A stretch of DNA of 64,000 nt from Azospirillum thermophilum (GCF_003130795.1 NZ_CP029353.1:1193501-1257500); one strand, 5' to 3'. Counted from the first letter of the stretch, positions 49,325-60,123 are shown. Program-made: numbers and translations. The notes: generated by a model from the sequence alone, not told the origin.

Positions 49325-49715
49325 CCGGCCGGTCTTGCCGCGGGGCGGCGCGTCCCCTAGGATCGGTCCGGCCGATGCCTGGAGTCCGTCCCGACCGTCT
49401 GCGCCCCGGCTGCCACTGCCACTGCCACCGACTCCGCTGGCGATCCCGTCGCCGATCCCGTTGTGCAGCCACCGCACAATGACGGCAGGCGAACGATCGG
49501 GCGGAACCCGTTGCGGCGGAAGGGAAATCCGCGATGCTGCGCATTGTGCGCCGGAAACGCGCCGCACAATCCGCCCGGCCCACGGCGGCGGCAGGCCGGG
49601 GGACTTGTCTTTCGGCCGGCCCGGCGTCATCTGAAAGGGATTGCGCCGGCAGGACACGGGTGCAGTCCCGCAGGGCAGGGAGCCCGGAGATCTGGTGCCA
49701 GGGAAATAGCGAGCG
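49325..49715. other. Non-coding stretch with two related inverted repeats
   Basis: About 390 bases between the CBP3-like and DUF177 genes. TTGTGC/GCACAA forms a hairpin at 49461-49479 with a seven-base loop, and ATTGTGCG/CGCACAAT forms a second at 49543-49570 with a twelve-base loop. The rest is GC-rich with no acceptable gene. The promoter of the DUF177 gene must be here, but no clear -35/-10 pair is visible. Confidence 0.5.
49460..49570. repeat. Paired TTGTGC/GCACAA inverted repeats
   Basis: Two hairpin-forming repeats share the same arm sequence, TTGTGC/GCACAA, at 49461-49479 and 49544-49569. They could be operators of one repressor or RNA hairpins. Confidence 0.55.
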
Positions 49716-50309
49716 ATGACTGACCACCGCGGCCACGGAGCCGCCGAACCGCTGCCGAAACCGGAATTCTCGCGGATCGTGTCCGCCGAGATGGTCCGCC
49801 GCGCGGACCTGACCGAGACGATCGAGGCGACCGAGGCGGAGCGCCGGGCGCTCGCCGAGCGGTTCGAGCTGGAGGGGATCGGCCGGCTGACCGCCACCGT
49901 CCGGCTGCGCGCCGTGCGCGGCGGCCAGATGATCCGCGTTTCCGGCTCGCTGGAGGCCGACGTGGTCCAGACCTGCGTGGTCACGCTCGACCCTGTGCCG
50001 GCCCACGTGTCGGAGAGCTTCGAGGCCCTGTTCGCGCCGGAGACGATGATCGAGGACGAGGGACTCGAGATCGACATCGACCCGACCGTGGCCGACGAGG
50101 ACAGTCCCGAGCCGATGGTCAACGGCCGCATCGACATCGGCGAGCTGACGGCGCAGCACCTGTCGCTCGGCCTCGACCCCTATCCCCGCGCCCCCGGCAT
50201 CGACTTCGAGGGCTATGACGAGGGCGAGGAGGAAGAGGAGCAGCCGGTCGCCGAGCCGGAGAAGCCGAACCCCTTCGCCGTGCTGGAGCGGTTGAAGCGG
50301 GGCAACTGA
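49716..50309 (+). CDS. YceD/DUF177 family protein
   Basis: A 197-residue soluble protein. LTATVRLRAVRGGQMIRVSGSLEADVVQTC is the family core (start LTATVRLRAV, end EADVVQTCVVTLDPVP), and NGRIDIGELTAQHLSLGLDPYPR the conserved C-terminal part. The acidic linker before the end (DEGEEEEEQ) is common. YceD proteins precede rpmF in most proteobacteria and take part in 23S rRNA or ribosome maturation. Confidence 0.9.
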   Translation: MTDHRGHGAAEPLPKPEFSRIVSAEMVRRADLTETIEATEAERRALAERFELEGIGRLTATVRLRAVRGGQMIRVSGSLEADVVQTCVVTLDPVPAHVSESFEALFAPETMIEDEGLEIDIDPTVADEDSPEPMVNGRIDIGELTAQHLSLGLDPYPRAPGIDFEGYDEGEEEEEQPVAEPEKPNPFAVLERLKRGN

Positions 50310-50348
50310 ACAGGGGGCGGCCCGGTTGATAAAAGGGGCGGAACGGGC

Positions 50349-50377
50349 TTGCCCTTCGACGGCAATTGCCGTATTGA
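50349..50377 (+). promoter_or_regulatory. Promoter of rpmF
   Basis: TTGCCC at 50349-50354 and TATTGA at 50372-50377 are 17 bases apart. It lies between the DUF177 stop and rpmF and would start transcription just before a hairpin at 50393-50418. Confidence 0.5.
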
Positions 50378-50392
50378 ATGCCGCTCGCGCTA

Positions 50393-50418
50393 GGCGGCCC
50401 CCCTTCGGGCCGCCTTTT
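50393..50418 (+). terminator. Hairpin with T-run in the rpmF leader
   Basis: GGCGGCCC at 50393-50400 pairs with GGGCCGCC at 50407-50414 around CCCTTC, followed by TTTT. It looks like an intrinsic terminator, but it lies downstream of the likely rpmF promoter and 22 bases before the rpmF start. It may end the upstream transcript or attenuate rpmF. Confidence 0.65.
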
Positions 50419-50440
50419 CCAATGAAGAGAGTTTACGGTC

Positions 50441-50626
50441 ATGGCTGTTCCGAAGAAGAAGACTTCCAAGTCGCGGCGCAACATGCGGCGTTCCCATCAC
50501 GCGCTGCCGACCTCGGCGTACAACGAGTGCCCGAACTGTGGCGAGCTGAAGCGCCCGCACCACGTCTGCGGCTCCTGCGGCCATTACGACCAGCGCGAAG
50601 TGGTTCAGAGCGCCCCGGCGGCGTGA
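50441..50626 (+). CDS. rpmF: 50S ribosomal protein L32
   Basis: A 61-residue protein of normal length, beginning [20 protein letters not shown]. Two Cys pairs, CPNC and CGSC, form the zinc ribbon of the C+ type of L32. It follows the DUF177 gene and precedes plsX, the usual order. Confidence 0.97.
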   Translation: MAVPKKKTSKSRRNMRRSHHALPTSAYNECPNCGELKRPHHVCGSCGHYDQREVVQSAPAA

Positions 50627-50675
50627 CGTCGGGTAGGGCTGCCGAGACCCGCTTCAGCCAGGGAGCCTGTTCGCC

Positions 50676-51728
50676 GTGAGCCAGCGCCTGACCATTGCCC
50701 TGGATGCCATGGGCGGCGATCATGCGCCCGAGATGGTGGTCGCCGGGGCGGACATCGCCCGGGAACGCCACCCCGAGGTGCGGTTCCTGCTTTTCGGCGA
50801 CGCCGGACGGATCGAGCCGCTGTTGAACCAGCGGCCGTCCCTCAAGGCGGTGGCTGAGGTGCGGCACACCACCGACGCGGTGGCGGGCGACGCGAAGCCG
50901 TCGGTCGCCTTGCGTGCGGGGCGCCAGTCCAGCATGCGGCTTGCCATCGACGCGGTGGCGAAGGGCGAGGCGGCCTGCGTCGTCTCGGCCGGCAACACCG
51001 GTGCGCTGATGGCGATGGCCAAGTTCGTGTTGAAGACGCTGCCGGGCATCGACCGGCCGGCGATCGCGTCGTTCTTCCCGACGCAGCGCGGCGAGAGCGT
51101 GATGCTCGACCTCGGCGCCAACACGGAATGCTCGCCGGACAACCTGGTGCAGTTCGCGCAGATGGGCGCCATCTTCGCGCGCACCGTGCTGGGGCTGGTG
51201 GAGCCGACCATCGGCGTGCTGAACATCGGGTCGGAGGACGTGAAGGGCAACGAGGTGGTGAAGGCCGCCGCGGCGCGCCTGCGCGAGATGCCTCTGCCCG
51301 GCCGCTTCCACGGCTTCGTCGAGGGCAACGACATCGGCGCCGGCACGGTGGACGTCATCGTCACCGACGGCTTCACCGGCAACGTCGCGCTCAAGACCGC
51401 CGAGGGCACCGCCAAGCTGTTCTCGGAGTTCCTGCGGCGGACCTTCGAGTCGTCCTGGCTGGCGAAGATCGGCTATGTGCTGGCGCGCGGCGCCTTCAAG
51501 CGGCTGAAGGCCAGGATCGACCCGCGGCGCTACAACGGCGCGATGTTCCTCGGCCTGCGCGGCGTCTGCGTGAAGAGCCACGGTGGCACCGACGCGGTCG
51601 GATTCGCCAACGCCATCGCGGTGGCGGTCAATCTGGCGGCGAACAGCTTCAACGAACGCATCAAGGAAGAGATGCAGCGGGTCGCGAACGCGAATCCTCT
51701 TCCCGACACCAAGGCGGCGGCGGTCTGA
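50676..51728 (+). CDS. plsX: Phosphate acyltransferase PlsX
   Basis: A 350-residue soluble enzyme making acyl-phosphate from acyl-ACP for phospholipid synthesis. [20 protein letters not shown] opens the fold; [16 protein letters not shown] and [20 protein letters not shown] follow, then [20 protein letters not shown]. The start is GTG 50676 with AGGGAG upstream. fabH follows after two bases, so they are coupled. Confidence 0.96.
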   Translation: MSQRLTIALDAMGGDHAPEMVVAGADIARERHPEVRFLLFGDAGRIEPLLNQRPSLKAVAEVRHTTDAVAGDAKPSVALRAGRQSSMRLAIDAVAKGEAACVVSAGNTGALMAMAKFVLKTLPGIDRPAIASFFPTQRGESVMLDLGANTECSPDNLVQFAQMGAIFARTVLGLVEPTIGVLNIGSEDVKGNEVVKAAAARLREMPLPGRFHGFVEGNDIGAGTVDVIVTDGFTGNVALKTAEGTAKLFSEFLRRTFESSWLAKIGYVLARGAFKRLKARIDPRRYNGAMFLGLRGVCVKSHGGTDAVGFANAIAVAVNLAANSFNERIKEEMQRVANANPLPDTKAAAV

Positions 51729-51730
51729 GC

Positions 51731-52702
51731 ATGGTCAAGCGTTCCCGAGTCCTGGGCTGTGGTTCCTTCCTTCCGGCCAAGGTGGTGACCAACGCCGATC
51801 TGGAGAAGATCGTCGACACCTCGGACGAGTGGATCGTCCAGCGCACCGGGATCCGGTCGCGGCACATCGCCGCCGACGGGGAGTGCACCTCCGACCTCGC
51901 CATCGGCGCCGCGACCCGCGCGCTGGAGCATGCCGGCATCACGGCGGGCGACATCGACTGCATCGTGCTGGCCACCACCACGCCGGACAACACCTTCCCG
52001 GCGACGGCGACCAAGGTTCAGGCGGCGCTCGGCACCCGCGGCTTCGCCATGGACATCCAGGCGGTGTGCGCCGGCTTCGTCTATGCCCTGTCGGTGGCCG
52101 ACAACTTCATCCGGATGGGGCAGGCGACCCGCGCCCTGGTGATCGGGGCGGAGACCTTCTCGCGCATCCTCGACTGGAACGACCGCACCACCTGCGTGCT
52201 GTTCGGCGACGGCGCCGGCGCCCTGGTGCTGGAGGGCTACGAGGCCACCGGCACCTCGGCCGACCGCGGCGTGCTGTCCACCCACCTGCATTCCGACGGC
52301 ACCCACTACGACCTGCTCTATGTCGATGGCGGCCCGTCCTCCACCCGCACCGTCGGCCATGTCCACATGCATGGGCAGGAGATCTTCCGCCATGCGGTGA
52401 CCAAGCTGACCTCCGTGGTGGAGGAGGCGCTGGTCGCCAACGGGCTGGAGGCCGCGGACGTCGACTGGCTGGTCCCGCATCAGGCCAACCGCCGCATCAT
52501 CGACGGGCTGGCCCGCAAGATGAAGCTGCCGCCGGAGAAGGTGGTGCTGACGGTGGACCGCCACGGCAACACCTCGGCGGCCTCGATCCCGCTGGCGCTC
52601 GGCGAGGCGGTGCAGGACGGCCGGGTCAGGAGCGGCGACCTCATCCTGATGGAAGCCATCGGCGGCGGCCTGACCTGGGGCTCGGCGCTGATCCGCTGGT
52701 AG
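51731..52702 (+). CDS. fabH: 3-oxoacyl-[ACP] synthase III
   Basis: A 323-residue condensing enzyme that starts fatty-acid synthesis. The catalytic triad is visible: Cys in [13 protein letters not shown], His in [14 protein letters not shown], Asn in [33 protein letters not shown] near the N-terminus is the signature. It follows plsX closely. Confidence 0.97.
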   Translation: MVKRSRVLGCGSFLPAKVVTNADLEKIVDTSDEWIVQRTGIRSRHIAADGECTSDLAIGAATRALEHAGITAGDIDCIVLATTTPDNTFPATATKVQAALGTRGFAMDIQAVCAGFVYALSVADNFIRMGQATRALVIGAETFSRILDWNDRTTCVLFGDGAGALVLEGYEATGTSADRGVLSTHLHSDGTHYDLLYVDGGPSSTRTVGHVHMHGQEIFRHAVTKLTSVVEEALVANGLEAADVDWLVPHQANRRIIDGLARKMKLPPEKVVLTVDRHGNTSAASIPLALGEAVQDGRVRSGDLILMEAIGGGLTWGSALIRW

Positions 52703-52842
52703 CCCCGGCGCCGGGCGGCAAGCGCGGCGCGCCTGTTGCATCGCGGCACGGTGCTTCAACGGAGTACGACAAGCTTTTGAATTGACGGGTGTTCTTGGCC
52801 CGGTTTACCGTCTTGCCCAAAGGTTGCGGGGGGAGGCGAACC

Positions 52843-53178
52843 ATGACTCAGAACACCGTCACGCGCGCCCAGCTCAGCGAAGCGGTCTATCAGGAAGTCG
52901 GCCTGTCGCGGAACGAATCCGCCGACCTGGTCGAGAGCGTGCTCGACGAAATCTCCGACGCGCTGGCGCGGGGGGAGATGGTGAAGATCTCGTCCTTCGG
53001 CAGCTTCCAGGTCCGCCAGAAGGGGCAGCGGATCGGCCGCAACCCGAAGACGGGGGAGGAGGTTCCGATCCTGCCGCGCCGCGTCCTGGTCTTCCGCGCC
53101 AGCCACGTCCTGAAGAACCGTATCAACGAAGTGCAGGACGCGGCCGATGCGGGGCGCGTCAAGGCTCCGGCTCCGTGA
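52843..53178 (+). CDS. ihfA: Integration host factor subunit alpha
   Basis: A 111-residue DNA-bending protein. The DNA-binding arm is in the segment [20 protein letters not shown] and [10 protein letters not shown], with [17 protein letters not shown] at the end. GGGGGGAGG precedes the ATG at 52843. It bends DNA at promoters and in recombination. The neighbour is a merR gene, the usual order. Confidence 0.95.
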   Translation: MTQNTVTRAQLSEAVYQEVGLSRNESADLVESVLDEISDALARGEMVKISSFGSFQVRQKGQRIGRNPKTGEEVPILPRRVLVFRASHVLKNRINEVQDAADAGRVKAPAP

Positions 53179-53239
53179 GCGGGCGGGGCTGGACCGGGCA
53201 CTGAGCCCGGACGCTGAGGATGGCCGGGACTGATCGGGC

Positions 53240-53716
53240 ATGAGACCCCACGCTTCAATGAAGTCGGCGACGGCGTTCCGCACCATCAGCGAGGTGTCGG
53301 CCGATCTCGACGTGCCGCAGCATGTGCTGCGCTTCTGGGAAACCAAGTTTCCGCAGATCCGCCCGCTGAAGCGGGGCGGCGGCCGGCGCTATTACCGGCC
53401 GGAGGACGTGGAACTTCTTCGCCGCATCCAGGCGCTGCTCTATCAGGAGCGCTACACGATCAAGGGGGTTCAGCGCCTGTTGCGCGAGGGGCGCGTCGCC
53501 GACCCGACCCCGCCGCTGCCCGAGGATGCGGAGGACGAGTCGCCCTGCGATGTCCCGGGCTCTCCGTGCGAACCGGCCTCCGGGGTGGGGGAGGGGGGCG
53601 AGGCGTCGCTTCCCGAACCGCTGCGCCACGAGATCCTGATGGTGATCGACGAACTGCGCTCGCTGCGCCAGGTTCTCGACCGGGCATGCGGCAGAAAAGA
53701 TGAAGCGACGGCGTAA
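53240..53716 (+). CDS. MerR-family transcriptional regulator
   Basis: 158 residues. The winged helix-turn-helix is [20 protein letters not shown] followed by [19 protein letters not shown] and the [13 protein letters not shown] helix. The C-terminal half is acidic and then helical. A second ATG at 53258 gives an N-terminus closer to the family. Genes of this type follow ihfA in most alphaproteobacteria; the regulon is unknown. Confidence 0.88.
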   Translation: MRPHASMKSATAFRTISEVSADLDVPQHVLRFWETKFPQIRPLKRGGGRRYYRPEDVELLRRIQALLYQERYTIKGVQRLLREGRVADPTPPLPEDAEDESPCDVPGSPCEPASGVGEGGEASLPEPLRHEILMVIDELRSLRQVLDRACGRKDEATA

Positions 53717-53734
53717 AAAATCTTCAAGGACCCG

Positions 53735-53763
53735 TTGCGTTGCGGAAAGCCCGCCGCTATAGT
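53735..53763 (+). promoter_or_regulatory. Promoter of tRNA-Pro
   Basis: TTGCGT at 53735-53740 and TATAGT at 53758-53763 are 17 bases apart, about 45 bases before the tRNA. Confidence 0.65.
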
Positions 53764-53808
53764 CCCGTTCCCTTCCGGAGCGAGGCCCGCCACGGCGGAC
53801 CGAACTGA

Positions 53809-53885
53809 CGGAGCGTAGCGCAGCCTGGTAGCGCATCAGACTGGGGGTCTGGGGGTCGCAGGTTCAAATCCTGTCGCTCCGACCA
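53809..53885 (+). tRNA. tRNA-Pro (GGG)
   Basis: A 77-base tRNA with CCA encoded. The acceptor stem CGGAGCG pairs with CGCTCCG. The D arm is GCGC...GCGC. The anticodon loop CTGGGGG gives anticodon GGG. The T arm contains GGTTCAAATCC. It reads CCC and CCU. Confidence 0.96.
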
Positions 53886-53903
53886 GTTCCGGAAGGATAC
53901 GAA

Positions 53904-53938
53904 AGCCCTGGAGCCAACGGCTCCAGGGCTTTTCGTTT
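53904..53938 (+). terminator. Intrinsic terminator after tRNA-Pro
   Basis: AGCCCTGGAGCC and GGCTCCAGGGCT form a 12-bp stem around AAC, followed by TTTCGTTTTC. Confidence 0.92.
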
Positions 53939-54105
53939 TCGTCACGCCTTTCCTGTCCGACGTGAAGCTTCGCAGTTCATCTTGGCCCGCCGCGGAACCT
54001 CTGCCCGTCTTACGCCGGAATTCCGGCCCCAGCCCCCCTCATATACAGGGAAAACAACAAGTCATTCTGGTATTATTGCCTGAACGAGCAACCGGGAAGC
54101 CGATC

Positions 54106-54711
54106 ATGCGGGTGCACGAGTGGTCCAACATTGTGCGGGCCTTGCGCAGGCTTCACGGCCTCAGCCGGGCGCAGTTCGCCTCGATGATCCCTGTTCCGGC
54201 GGACGCGGTGGCGCGGTGGGAGGAAGGGCAGGAGGTGCCGGCCGCACCGGCCCAGGCGATCCTGCGGGACATGCTGTCGGGCCATTTCCACAGCCACCCG
54301 ACCTTCCTCGGCATCAAGGCCATGGTCCGTGCCACGCAGCAGTTGTCGGCGCTCTACACCCCGGGAATGGTGGTCCACGCGCTGTCGCGGCCGCTGGAAG
54401 GACTGTTCGCCGAGCATCGCTTCGACGTGCTGGGGACGTCGATGCTCCCCAGGATCGCCGGCCGCAGCAGCGAGATGGTCGAAACCTATGTCCTTCCGAT
54501 GCTGGAGGGGAGGAGCGACATCCTCTCCCTGTCCTTCATCGACCGAGGCGTGGCCGACCGGACGCTGATCCTGCGCCAGCAGTTGACGATCATCCCGCTC
54601 GACGGAATCCGTGTGCTGGCGACCGTAGGGATACCGCTCCACCGGAGCGACGATCCTGACCTGCCGGACGCGGATCTGCGCATCCTAACGGCGGACGACC
54701 TGCGGGGTTGA
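54106..54711 (+). CDS. XRE-type helix-turn-helix protein
   Basis: 201 residues from ATG 54106 with GGGAAG upstream. Residues 1-60 look like an XRE/Cro-type DNA-binding domain (VRALRRLHGLSRAQFASMI, then VARWEEGQEVPAAPA). The C-terminal 140 residues are not recognised; the pattern (FDVLGTSMLPRIAGRSSEM, LSFIDRGVADRTLILRQQL) could be a PAS-like sensor. It stands alone between tRNA genes. Possibly a signal-responsive repressor. Confidence 0.65.
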   Translation: MRVHEWSNIVRALRRLHGLSRAQFASMIPVPADAVARWEEGQEVPAAPAQAILRDMLSGHFHSHPTFLGIKAMVRATQQLSALYTPGMVVHALSRPLEGLFAEHRFDVLGTSMLPRIAGRSSEMVETYVLPMLEGRSDILSLSFIDRGVADRTLILRQQLTIIPLDGIRVLATVGIPLHRSDDPDLPDADLRILTADDLRG

Positions 54712-54792
54712 CCTGTCGCAGCCGCTGAAACACACCGGGAAGGTGCCCGCGCCCGATCAGTGGCGATACTGGCTTATGCAATGAGGAAAGGT

Positions 54793-54866
54793 TGGTTGGG
54801 GGACTAGGATTCGAACCTAGGCTGGCGGAGTCAGAGTCCGCTGTCCTACCGCTAGACGATCCCCCA
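54793..54866 (-). tRNA. tRNA-Gln (CTG), copy 1
   Basis: A 74-base tRNA with CCA encoded, minus strand. The acceptor TGGGGGA pairs with TCCCCCA; the anticodon loop CTCTGAC gives CUG. The T arm holds GGTTCGAATCC. It is identical to the copy at 54924-54997. Confidence 0.96.
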
Positions 54867-54923
54867 ATCCGGCCCGCTGGTTCCGGCGGGCGGCTGCCGA
54901 TGACTGACGGCATTTGGAAAGCT

Positions 54924-54997
54924 TGGTTGGGGGACTAGGATTCGAACCTAGGCTGGCGGAGTCAGAGTCCGCTGTCCTACCGCTAGACGATCCCCCA
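54924..54997 (-). tRNA. tRNA-Gln (CTG), copy 2
   Basis: The second, identical 74-base tRNA-Gln on the minus strand, 57 bases upstream of copy 1 in transcription order. Both are probably read from one promoter at 55047-55074. Confidence 0.96.
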
Positions 54998-55046
54998 GAC
55001 CGTCCACGAGCGCAACGTCTCCGTCACGTCCCGTCGTGGGGCGTGC

Positions 55047-55074
55047 TTATAACGGGGCTTTGGCCGCTTGTGAA
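55047..55074 (-). promoter_or_regulatory. Promoter of the tRNA-Gln pair
   Basis: On the minus strand, TTCACA (55074-55069) and TTATAA (55052-55047) are 16 bases apart, about 50 bases before the first tRNA-Gln. Confidence 0.55.
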
Positions 55075-55186
55075 GCACTTTTTTCGGTCGGGCCTGTCAC
55101 GAAAACATAATGTCCACCGGATGGAGGGTTCCGTCGCGCCGCGGAATGAGGGTACAGTTGATCCTCAGGATCGACAGGGAGGAGTC

Positions 55187-56212
55187 GTGGACCTGCAACT
55201 GCACAGTGACCGGCAGAACAGCACCGAACGGTTGCGTTCGTCGGCGCTCGCGCGACCGGTCTATGCGGCCCTCGACCTCGGTACCAACAATTGCCGGTTG
55301 CTGATCGCCCGCGCGTCACCCGGCGGCGGCTTCCGGGTGATCGACGCCTTCTCGCGCATCGTCCGGCTGGGCGAGGGCATGACCCGCAACGACCTGCTCT
55401 CCGACCACGCAATGGAGCGGGCCATCGCCGCCCTGCGGGTGTGCGGCGCGAAGATCGAGCGGCGCGGCGTCACCGCCGCCCGCGCCGTGGCGACCGAAGC
55501 CTGCCGCCGGGCGCGGAACTGCAACGAGTTCGTCGACGCGGTCGGGCGCGAGACCGGCATCGCCATCGAAATCATCTCCAGCCAGGAAGAGGGCAGGCTG
55601 GCCCTGGCCGGCTGCGCGGCGCTGCTCGACGCGCAGTATCCCTATGCCATCGTCTTCGACATCGGCGGCGGTTCGACCGAACTGATGTGGCTGGCGGTCG
55701 AACCGGGACGCGGCCCGCGCGTGCTCGACCAGACATCGATCCGCTGCGGCGTCATCGGGCTGACCGAGCAGTTCGGCGGGCCGGAGGTCACGCCGGCCAT
55801 GTACCGCCGCATGGTGCAGGCCGTGGCCGATGCCGTCGGCCCTTTCGAGGAGCGCAACGGCATCGGCGACCTCGTGCGGCAGGGGCGGGTGCAGATGCTC
55901 GGCACCTCCGGCACCGTCACCACGCTCGCCGGCGTGCATCTCGGGCTGTGCCGCTATGACCGGCGCGCGGTGGATGGCAGCTATCTGCGCATCGACCACG
56001 CCCGCACGGTGATCCGGCATCTCGTGGGGCTGGACTTCGACGGCCGGGCACGGCATCCCTGCATCGGACAGGATCGGGCCGATCTCGTGGTGGCCGGCTG
56101 TGCCGTGCTGGAGGCGCTGTGCGACTCCTGGCCGGTGGACCGGCTGCGGATCGCCGACCGGGGGCTGCGCGAAGGGATCCTCGTGGACCTGATCGGCGCC
56201 TCCGGCGACTGA
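55187..56212 (+). CDS. ppx: Exopolyphosphatase/pppGpp phosphohydrolase family protein
   Basis: A 341-residue actin-fold phosphatase from GTG 55187, with AGGGAGGAG upstream. The two phosphate loops are [17 protein letters not shown] and [16 protein letters not shown]; the acidic residues lie in [30 protein letters not shown] follows. Only the two-domain core is present, so this is the short type. It hydrolyses polyphosphate or pppGpp; the pairing with rlmE is common in alphaproteobacteria. Confidence 0.92.
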   Translation: MDLQLHSDRQNSTERLRSSALARPVYAALDLGTNNCRLLIARASPGGGFRVIDAFSRIVRLGEGMTRNDLLSDHAMERAIAALRVCGAKIERRGVTAARAVATEACRRARNCNEFVDAVGRETGIAIEIISSQEEGRLALAGCAALLDAQYPYAIVFDIGGGSTELMWLAVEPGRGPRVLDQTSIRCGVIGLTEQFGGPEVTPAMYRRMVQAVADAVGPFEERNGIGDLVRQGRVQMLGTSGTVTTLAGVHLGLCRYDRRAVDGSYLRIDHARTVIRHLVGLDFDGRARHPCIGQDRADLVVAGCAVLEALCDSWPVDRLRIADRGLREGILVDLIGASGD

Positions 56213-56291
56213 CGGATCGGCCCGCAGGCCTGTTGTTCGCGCGCCGGGCAAGGTTCGCCCGGCTGGATGTCTTACAGGGAAGTTCGGGACC

Positions 56292-56999
56292 ATGGTCGGA
56301 AAGACCCCCTCGTCGCGGCCCACCGGCCGCCGCACCGCCGTTCGCGTGAAGAGCGCCAACAGCCGCTCCGAATCCTCGCGGCGATGGCTGGAGCGTCACC
56401 TCAACGACCCCTACGTCGCCGAGGCGAACAAGCGCGGCTATCGCTCCCGCGCCGCCTTCAAGCTGATGCAGCTCGACGAGAAGTTCCATCTCCTGGGGCC
56501 GGGCAAGCGGGTGGTCGACCTCGGCGCGGCGCCGGGCGGCTGGACGCAGATCGCGGTGGAGCGGGTGTCGACCGCCAAGCCCGGCTGGGTGGTGGTCGGG
56601 CTCGACATCCTGCCGATGGACCCGGTCCCCGGCGCCACCACCATGCAGGCCGACTTCCTCGAGGAAGGGGCGGCCGAGCGGCTGAAGGAGGCGCTGGGCG
56701 GCCCGGCCGACGTGGTGCTCAGCGACATGGCGGCGCCGACCACCGGGCACCAGCAGACCGACCACCTGCGCATCATGGCGCTGGCCGAGGCCGCCTATGA
56801 TTTCGCCGAGGAGGTGCTGGCGCCGGGCGGGGCCTTCGTGGCCAAGCTGTTCCAGGGCGGGGCGGAGCGGTCGCTGCTCGACCGGCTGAAGCGCAACTTC
56901 GCCGTGGTCAAGCACGCCAAGCCGCCGGCCAGCCGGGCGGAGTCGTCGGAGACCTATGTGGTTGCCACCGGCTTCCGCGGCGCCAACATCAACGACTGA
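56292..56999 (+). CDS. rlmE: 23S rRNA (uridine-2'-O-)-methyltransferase
   Basis: A 235-residue FtsJ-type enzyme. A basic N-terminal extension (about residues 1-30) precedes the core. SAM-binding motif: [19 protein letters not shown]. The catalytic Lys-Asp-Lys-Glu set is spread over [45 protein letters not shown] and [15 protein letters not shown]. It methylates U2552 of 23S rRNA. It follows ppx by 79 bases. Confidence 0.95.
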   Translation: MVGKTPSSRPTGRRTAVRVKSANSRSESSRRWLERHLNDPYVAEANKRGYRSRAAFKLMQLDEKFHLLGPGKRVVDLGAAPGGWTQIAVERVSTAKPGWVVVGLDILPMDPVPGATTMQADFLEEGAAERLKEALGGPADVVLSDMAAPTTGHQQTDHLRIMALAEAAYDFAEEVLAPGGAFVAKLFQGGAERSLLDRLKRNFAVVKHAKPPASRAESSETYVVATGFRGANIND

Positions 57000-57102
57000 C
57001 CGGAGCGGCGGCATCGGCAGGGCAGGCGGCCGCTACGCCCGGGGGCATGGCTGACCTGCGCCGTGCGGGCCGTGCGGATGACAGATGCTGTGGTCCTGCG
57101 GC

Positions 57103-58638
<1,536 letters not shown>

Positions 58639-58690
58639 CCGCCAAGGGCGATCGTCAAGAACGACCGGGGGCGGGGAGGGGGACGGTCCC

Positions 58691-58975
58691 TCACCCCGCC
58701 GCGCGGCGCAGGTCCCGGGCGGTCAGGTGGATGTTGGCGTCCGGGTCGAGGTTGCGGTCGATGATGCGCAGCTCGACCGCCTTTTCGAACAGCGGCTGGT
58801 TCAGGCAGACGCGCTCGACCGCCTCCTCCGGCTTCGGCGTATGGCCGATCAGCGTCTGCATGGCCCGCCGGGGCACGAAGACGCGGCCCCTGTATTCCCC
58901 AACCTCCACGGCGAACTCGACGGCATCCGCCTCCTCGTTCCAGGTGGGCTCGTCGGGGAATACGAAGATGGGCAT
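58691..58975 (-). CDS. Small protein, DUF1488-like
   Basis: 94 residues beginning MPIFVFPDEPTWNEEADAVE, with VFVPRRAMQTLIGHTP and a C-terminal ARDLRRAAG. It resembles the short DUF1488 proteins of proteobacteria, of unknown function. It ends the minus-strand group behind the exported protein gene at 58997. Confidence 0.6.
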   Translation of the reverse strand: MPIFVFPDEPTWNEEADAVEFAVEVGEYRGRVFVPRRAMQTLIGHTPKPEEAVERVCLNQPLFEKAVELRIIDRNLDPDANIHLTARDLRRAAG

Positions 58976-58996
58976 CGCGCTCTCGGGTTCGGGGCC

Positions 58997-59641
58997 TTAT
59001 TTCAGGACATAGGTAATATCATAGCCGCTGCGCTTGAAGCGCGTCTTCAGCAGCGTGCCGTCGGCGGCGTACCACAGTTCGCGGTCGACCTCGCCGGAGA
59101 TGCGGTGGCGGGTCGCCTCCTGGGCCTTGCCGCCGGCCTCCACCGTCTCCTTGCCGACGGTCTGGCTGTTCACGGTGTAGCGGGCTCCGTCGATGACGGA
59201 GAGCAGCAGCGGGTGCTTCAGCACCTCCGGCGTCCACAGGGTCAGCGGCAGGGCGTTGCCCGGCAGCTCGCTGCTCTTGCCGTCGACCGTCATGACGTAG
59301 CCGGAGCCCTGGCGGGTCAGCTCCATGACGTGCGGGGTGCCGTCGTCGTCGGTCTTGCCGCGCAGGGACTGCAGGGTCGAGCCCTTCCACAGCTCCTCGC
59401 GCTGGTGGTCGTAGCGGAAGTTGATGAACAGCACCTTCACGCGGGTGGTCGCGGTGACCGTCACCTTGGTCTGGTCGCCCTGCTGGTCCAGCTTCACCTC
59501 CTCGGTGCCGATGGGATCGTCGCCCATCAGGATCTGGTAGCTCAGCGTGCGGGCGGCCGCGGCGGCGGGCGCCGCCAGCGCCAGGGCGGCAGCCGTCAGG
59601 GTGGCGCCCGTGACCAGGGCGCGGAACGCGGTCTTCGTCAT
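58997..59641 (-). CDS. Exported hypothetical protein (DUF6134-like)
   Basis: 214 residues from ATG 59641, with GGGAGGAA upstream. A signal peptide (FRALVTGATLTAAALALAAP, cleavage after AAAA) leads to a beta-rich domain: LSYQILMGDDPIGTEEVKL, then VTATTRVKVLFINFRYDHQ and DRELWYAADGTLLKTRFKR. This pattern resembles the DUF6134 family of periplasmic proteins. No enzymatic motif is visible. Confidence 0.7.
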   Translation of the reverse strand: MTKTAFRALVTGATLTAAALALAAPAAAAARTLSYQILMGDDPIGTEEVKLDQQGDQTKVTVTATTRVKVLFINFRYDHQREELWKGSTLQSLRGKTDDDGTPHVMELTRQGSGYVMTVDGKSSELPGNALPLTLWTPEVLKHPLLLSVIDGARYTVNSQTVGKETVEAGGKAQEATRHRISGEVDRELWYAADGTLLKTRFKRSGYDITYVLK

Positions 59642-59750
59642 GTTTCCTCCCACTGTGTTATCGGAACGACGTTTGTCTGTCGCGACAGGGTGCGGTCCGG
59701 GCGGCTTCGTCTTGCCGGGCAGGTGGCCGCCTTCGGACCGGAAGGGCCGG

Positions 59751-60050
59751 CTACTCGTCGAGAAGCTGCGCGAGCTTCATCGCGATGCCCTTGGAGCCGT
59801 CGACCTTCAGCTTGCCCATGGTGAAGGCCAGCATCGGGTTCAGTTTGCCGTTGATCAGCTTCTGCAGGTTTTCCGGGGAAATGCGGATGGTGCAGTCGGC
59901 GTCGCCGTCGCCCTGGGTGATGGCGACCGGCGTGCTGCGGGCATCCACATGGATCAGCCGTCCCTCGCCGAGGTCGAACTGGACGGCGGCGTTCAGGCTG
60001 CGGAGCGTGGTGGCGCGGGCGCGCATTTCCTGGAGGATGGTCTCGACCAT
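59751..60050 (-). CDS. SCP2 sterol-binding-domain protein
   Basis: A 99-residue protein consisting of one SCP2-like domain: LNAAVQFDLGEGRLIHVDA, DADCTIRISPENLQKLINGK and MLAFTMGKLKVDGSKGIAMK. Such domains bind lipids or acyl-CoA. It starts at ATG 60050 and is divergent from fadD, with a palindrome between them, which suggests shared lipid-linked control. Confidence 0.9.
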   Translation of the reverse strand: MVETILQEMRARATTLRSLNAAVQFDLGEGRLIHVDARSTPVAITQGDGDADCTIRISPENLQKLINGKLNPMLAFTMGKLKVDGSKGIAMKLAQLLDE

Positions 60051-60088
60051 GGATCGGCGTTCTCTGGAAGGTTGCATTGCTTGGGGTC

Positions 60089-60123
60089 TTGACAGTAGGC
60101 CAACATTACGTTTACGTCAACGT
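60089..60123. promoter_or_regulatory. fadD promoter with an overlapping palindromic operator
   Basis: TTGACA at 60089-60094 is a perfect -35; the -10 region about 17 bases later overlaps ACGTTTACGTCAACGT (60108-60123), a 16-bp palindrome with one mismatched pair. The sequence resembles operators of LiuR-type MerR regulators. A MerR gene lies just downstream of fadD. It would control fadD and perhaps the divergent SCP2 gene. Confidence 0.55.

Noticed and set aside
49620..49715. Possible cobalamin riboswitch before the DUF177 gene
   Set aside because: GGGTGCAGTCCCGCAGGG looked suggestive, but the B12-box and the other conserved boxes are absent.
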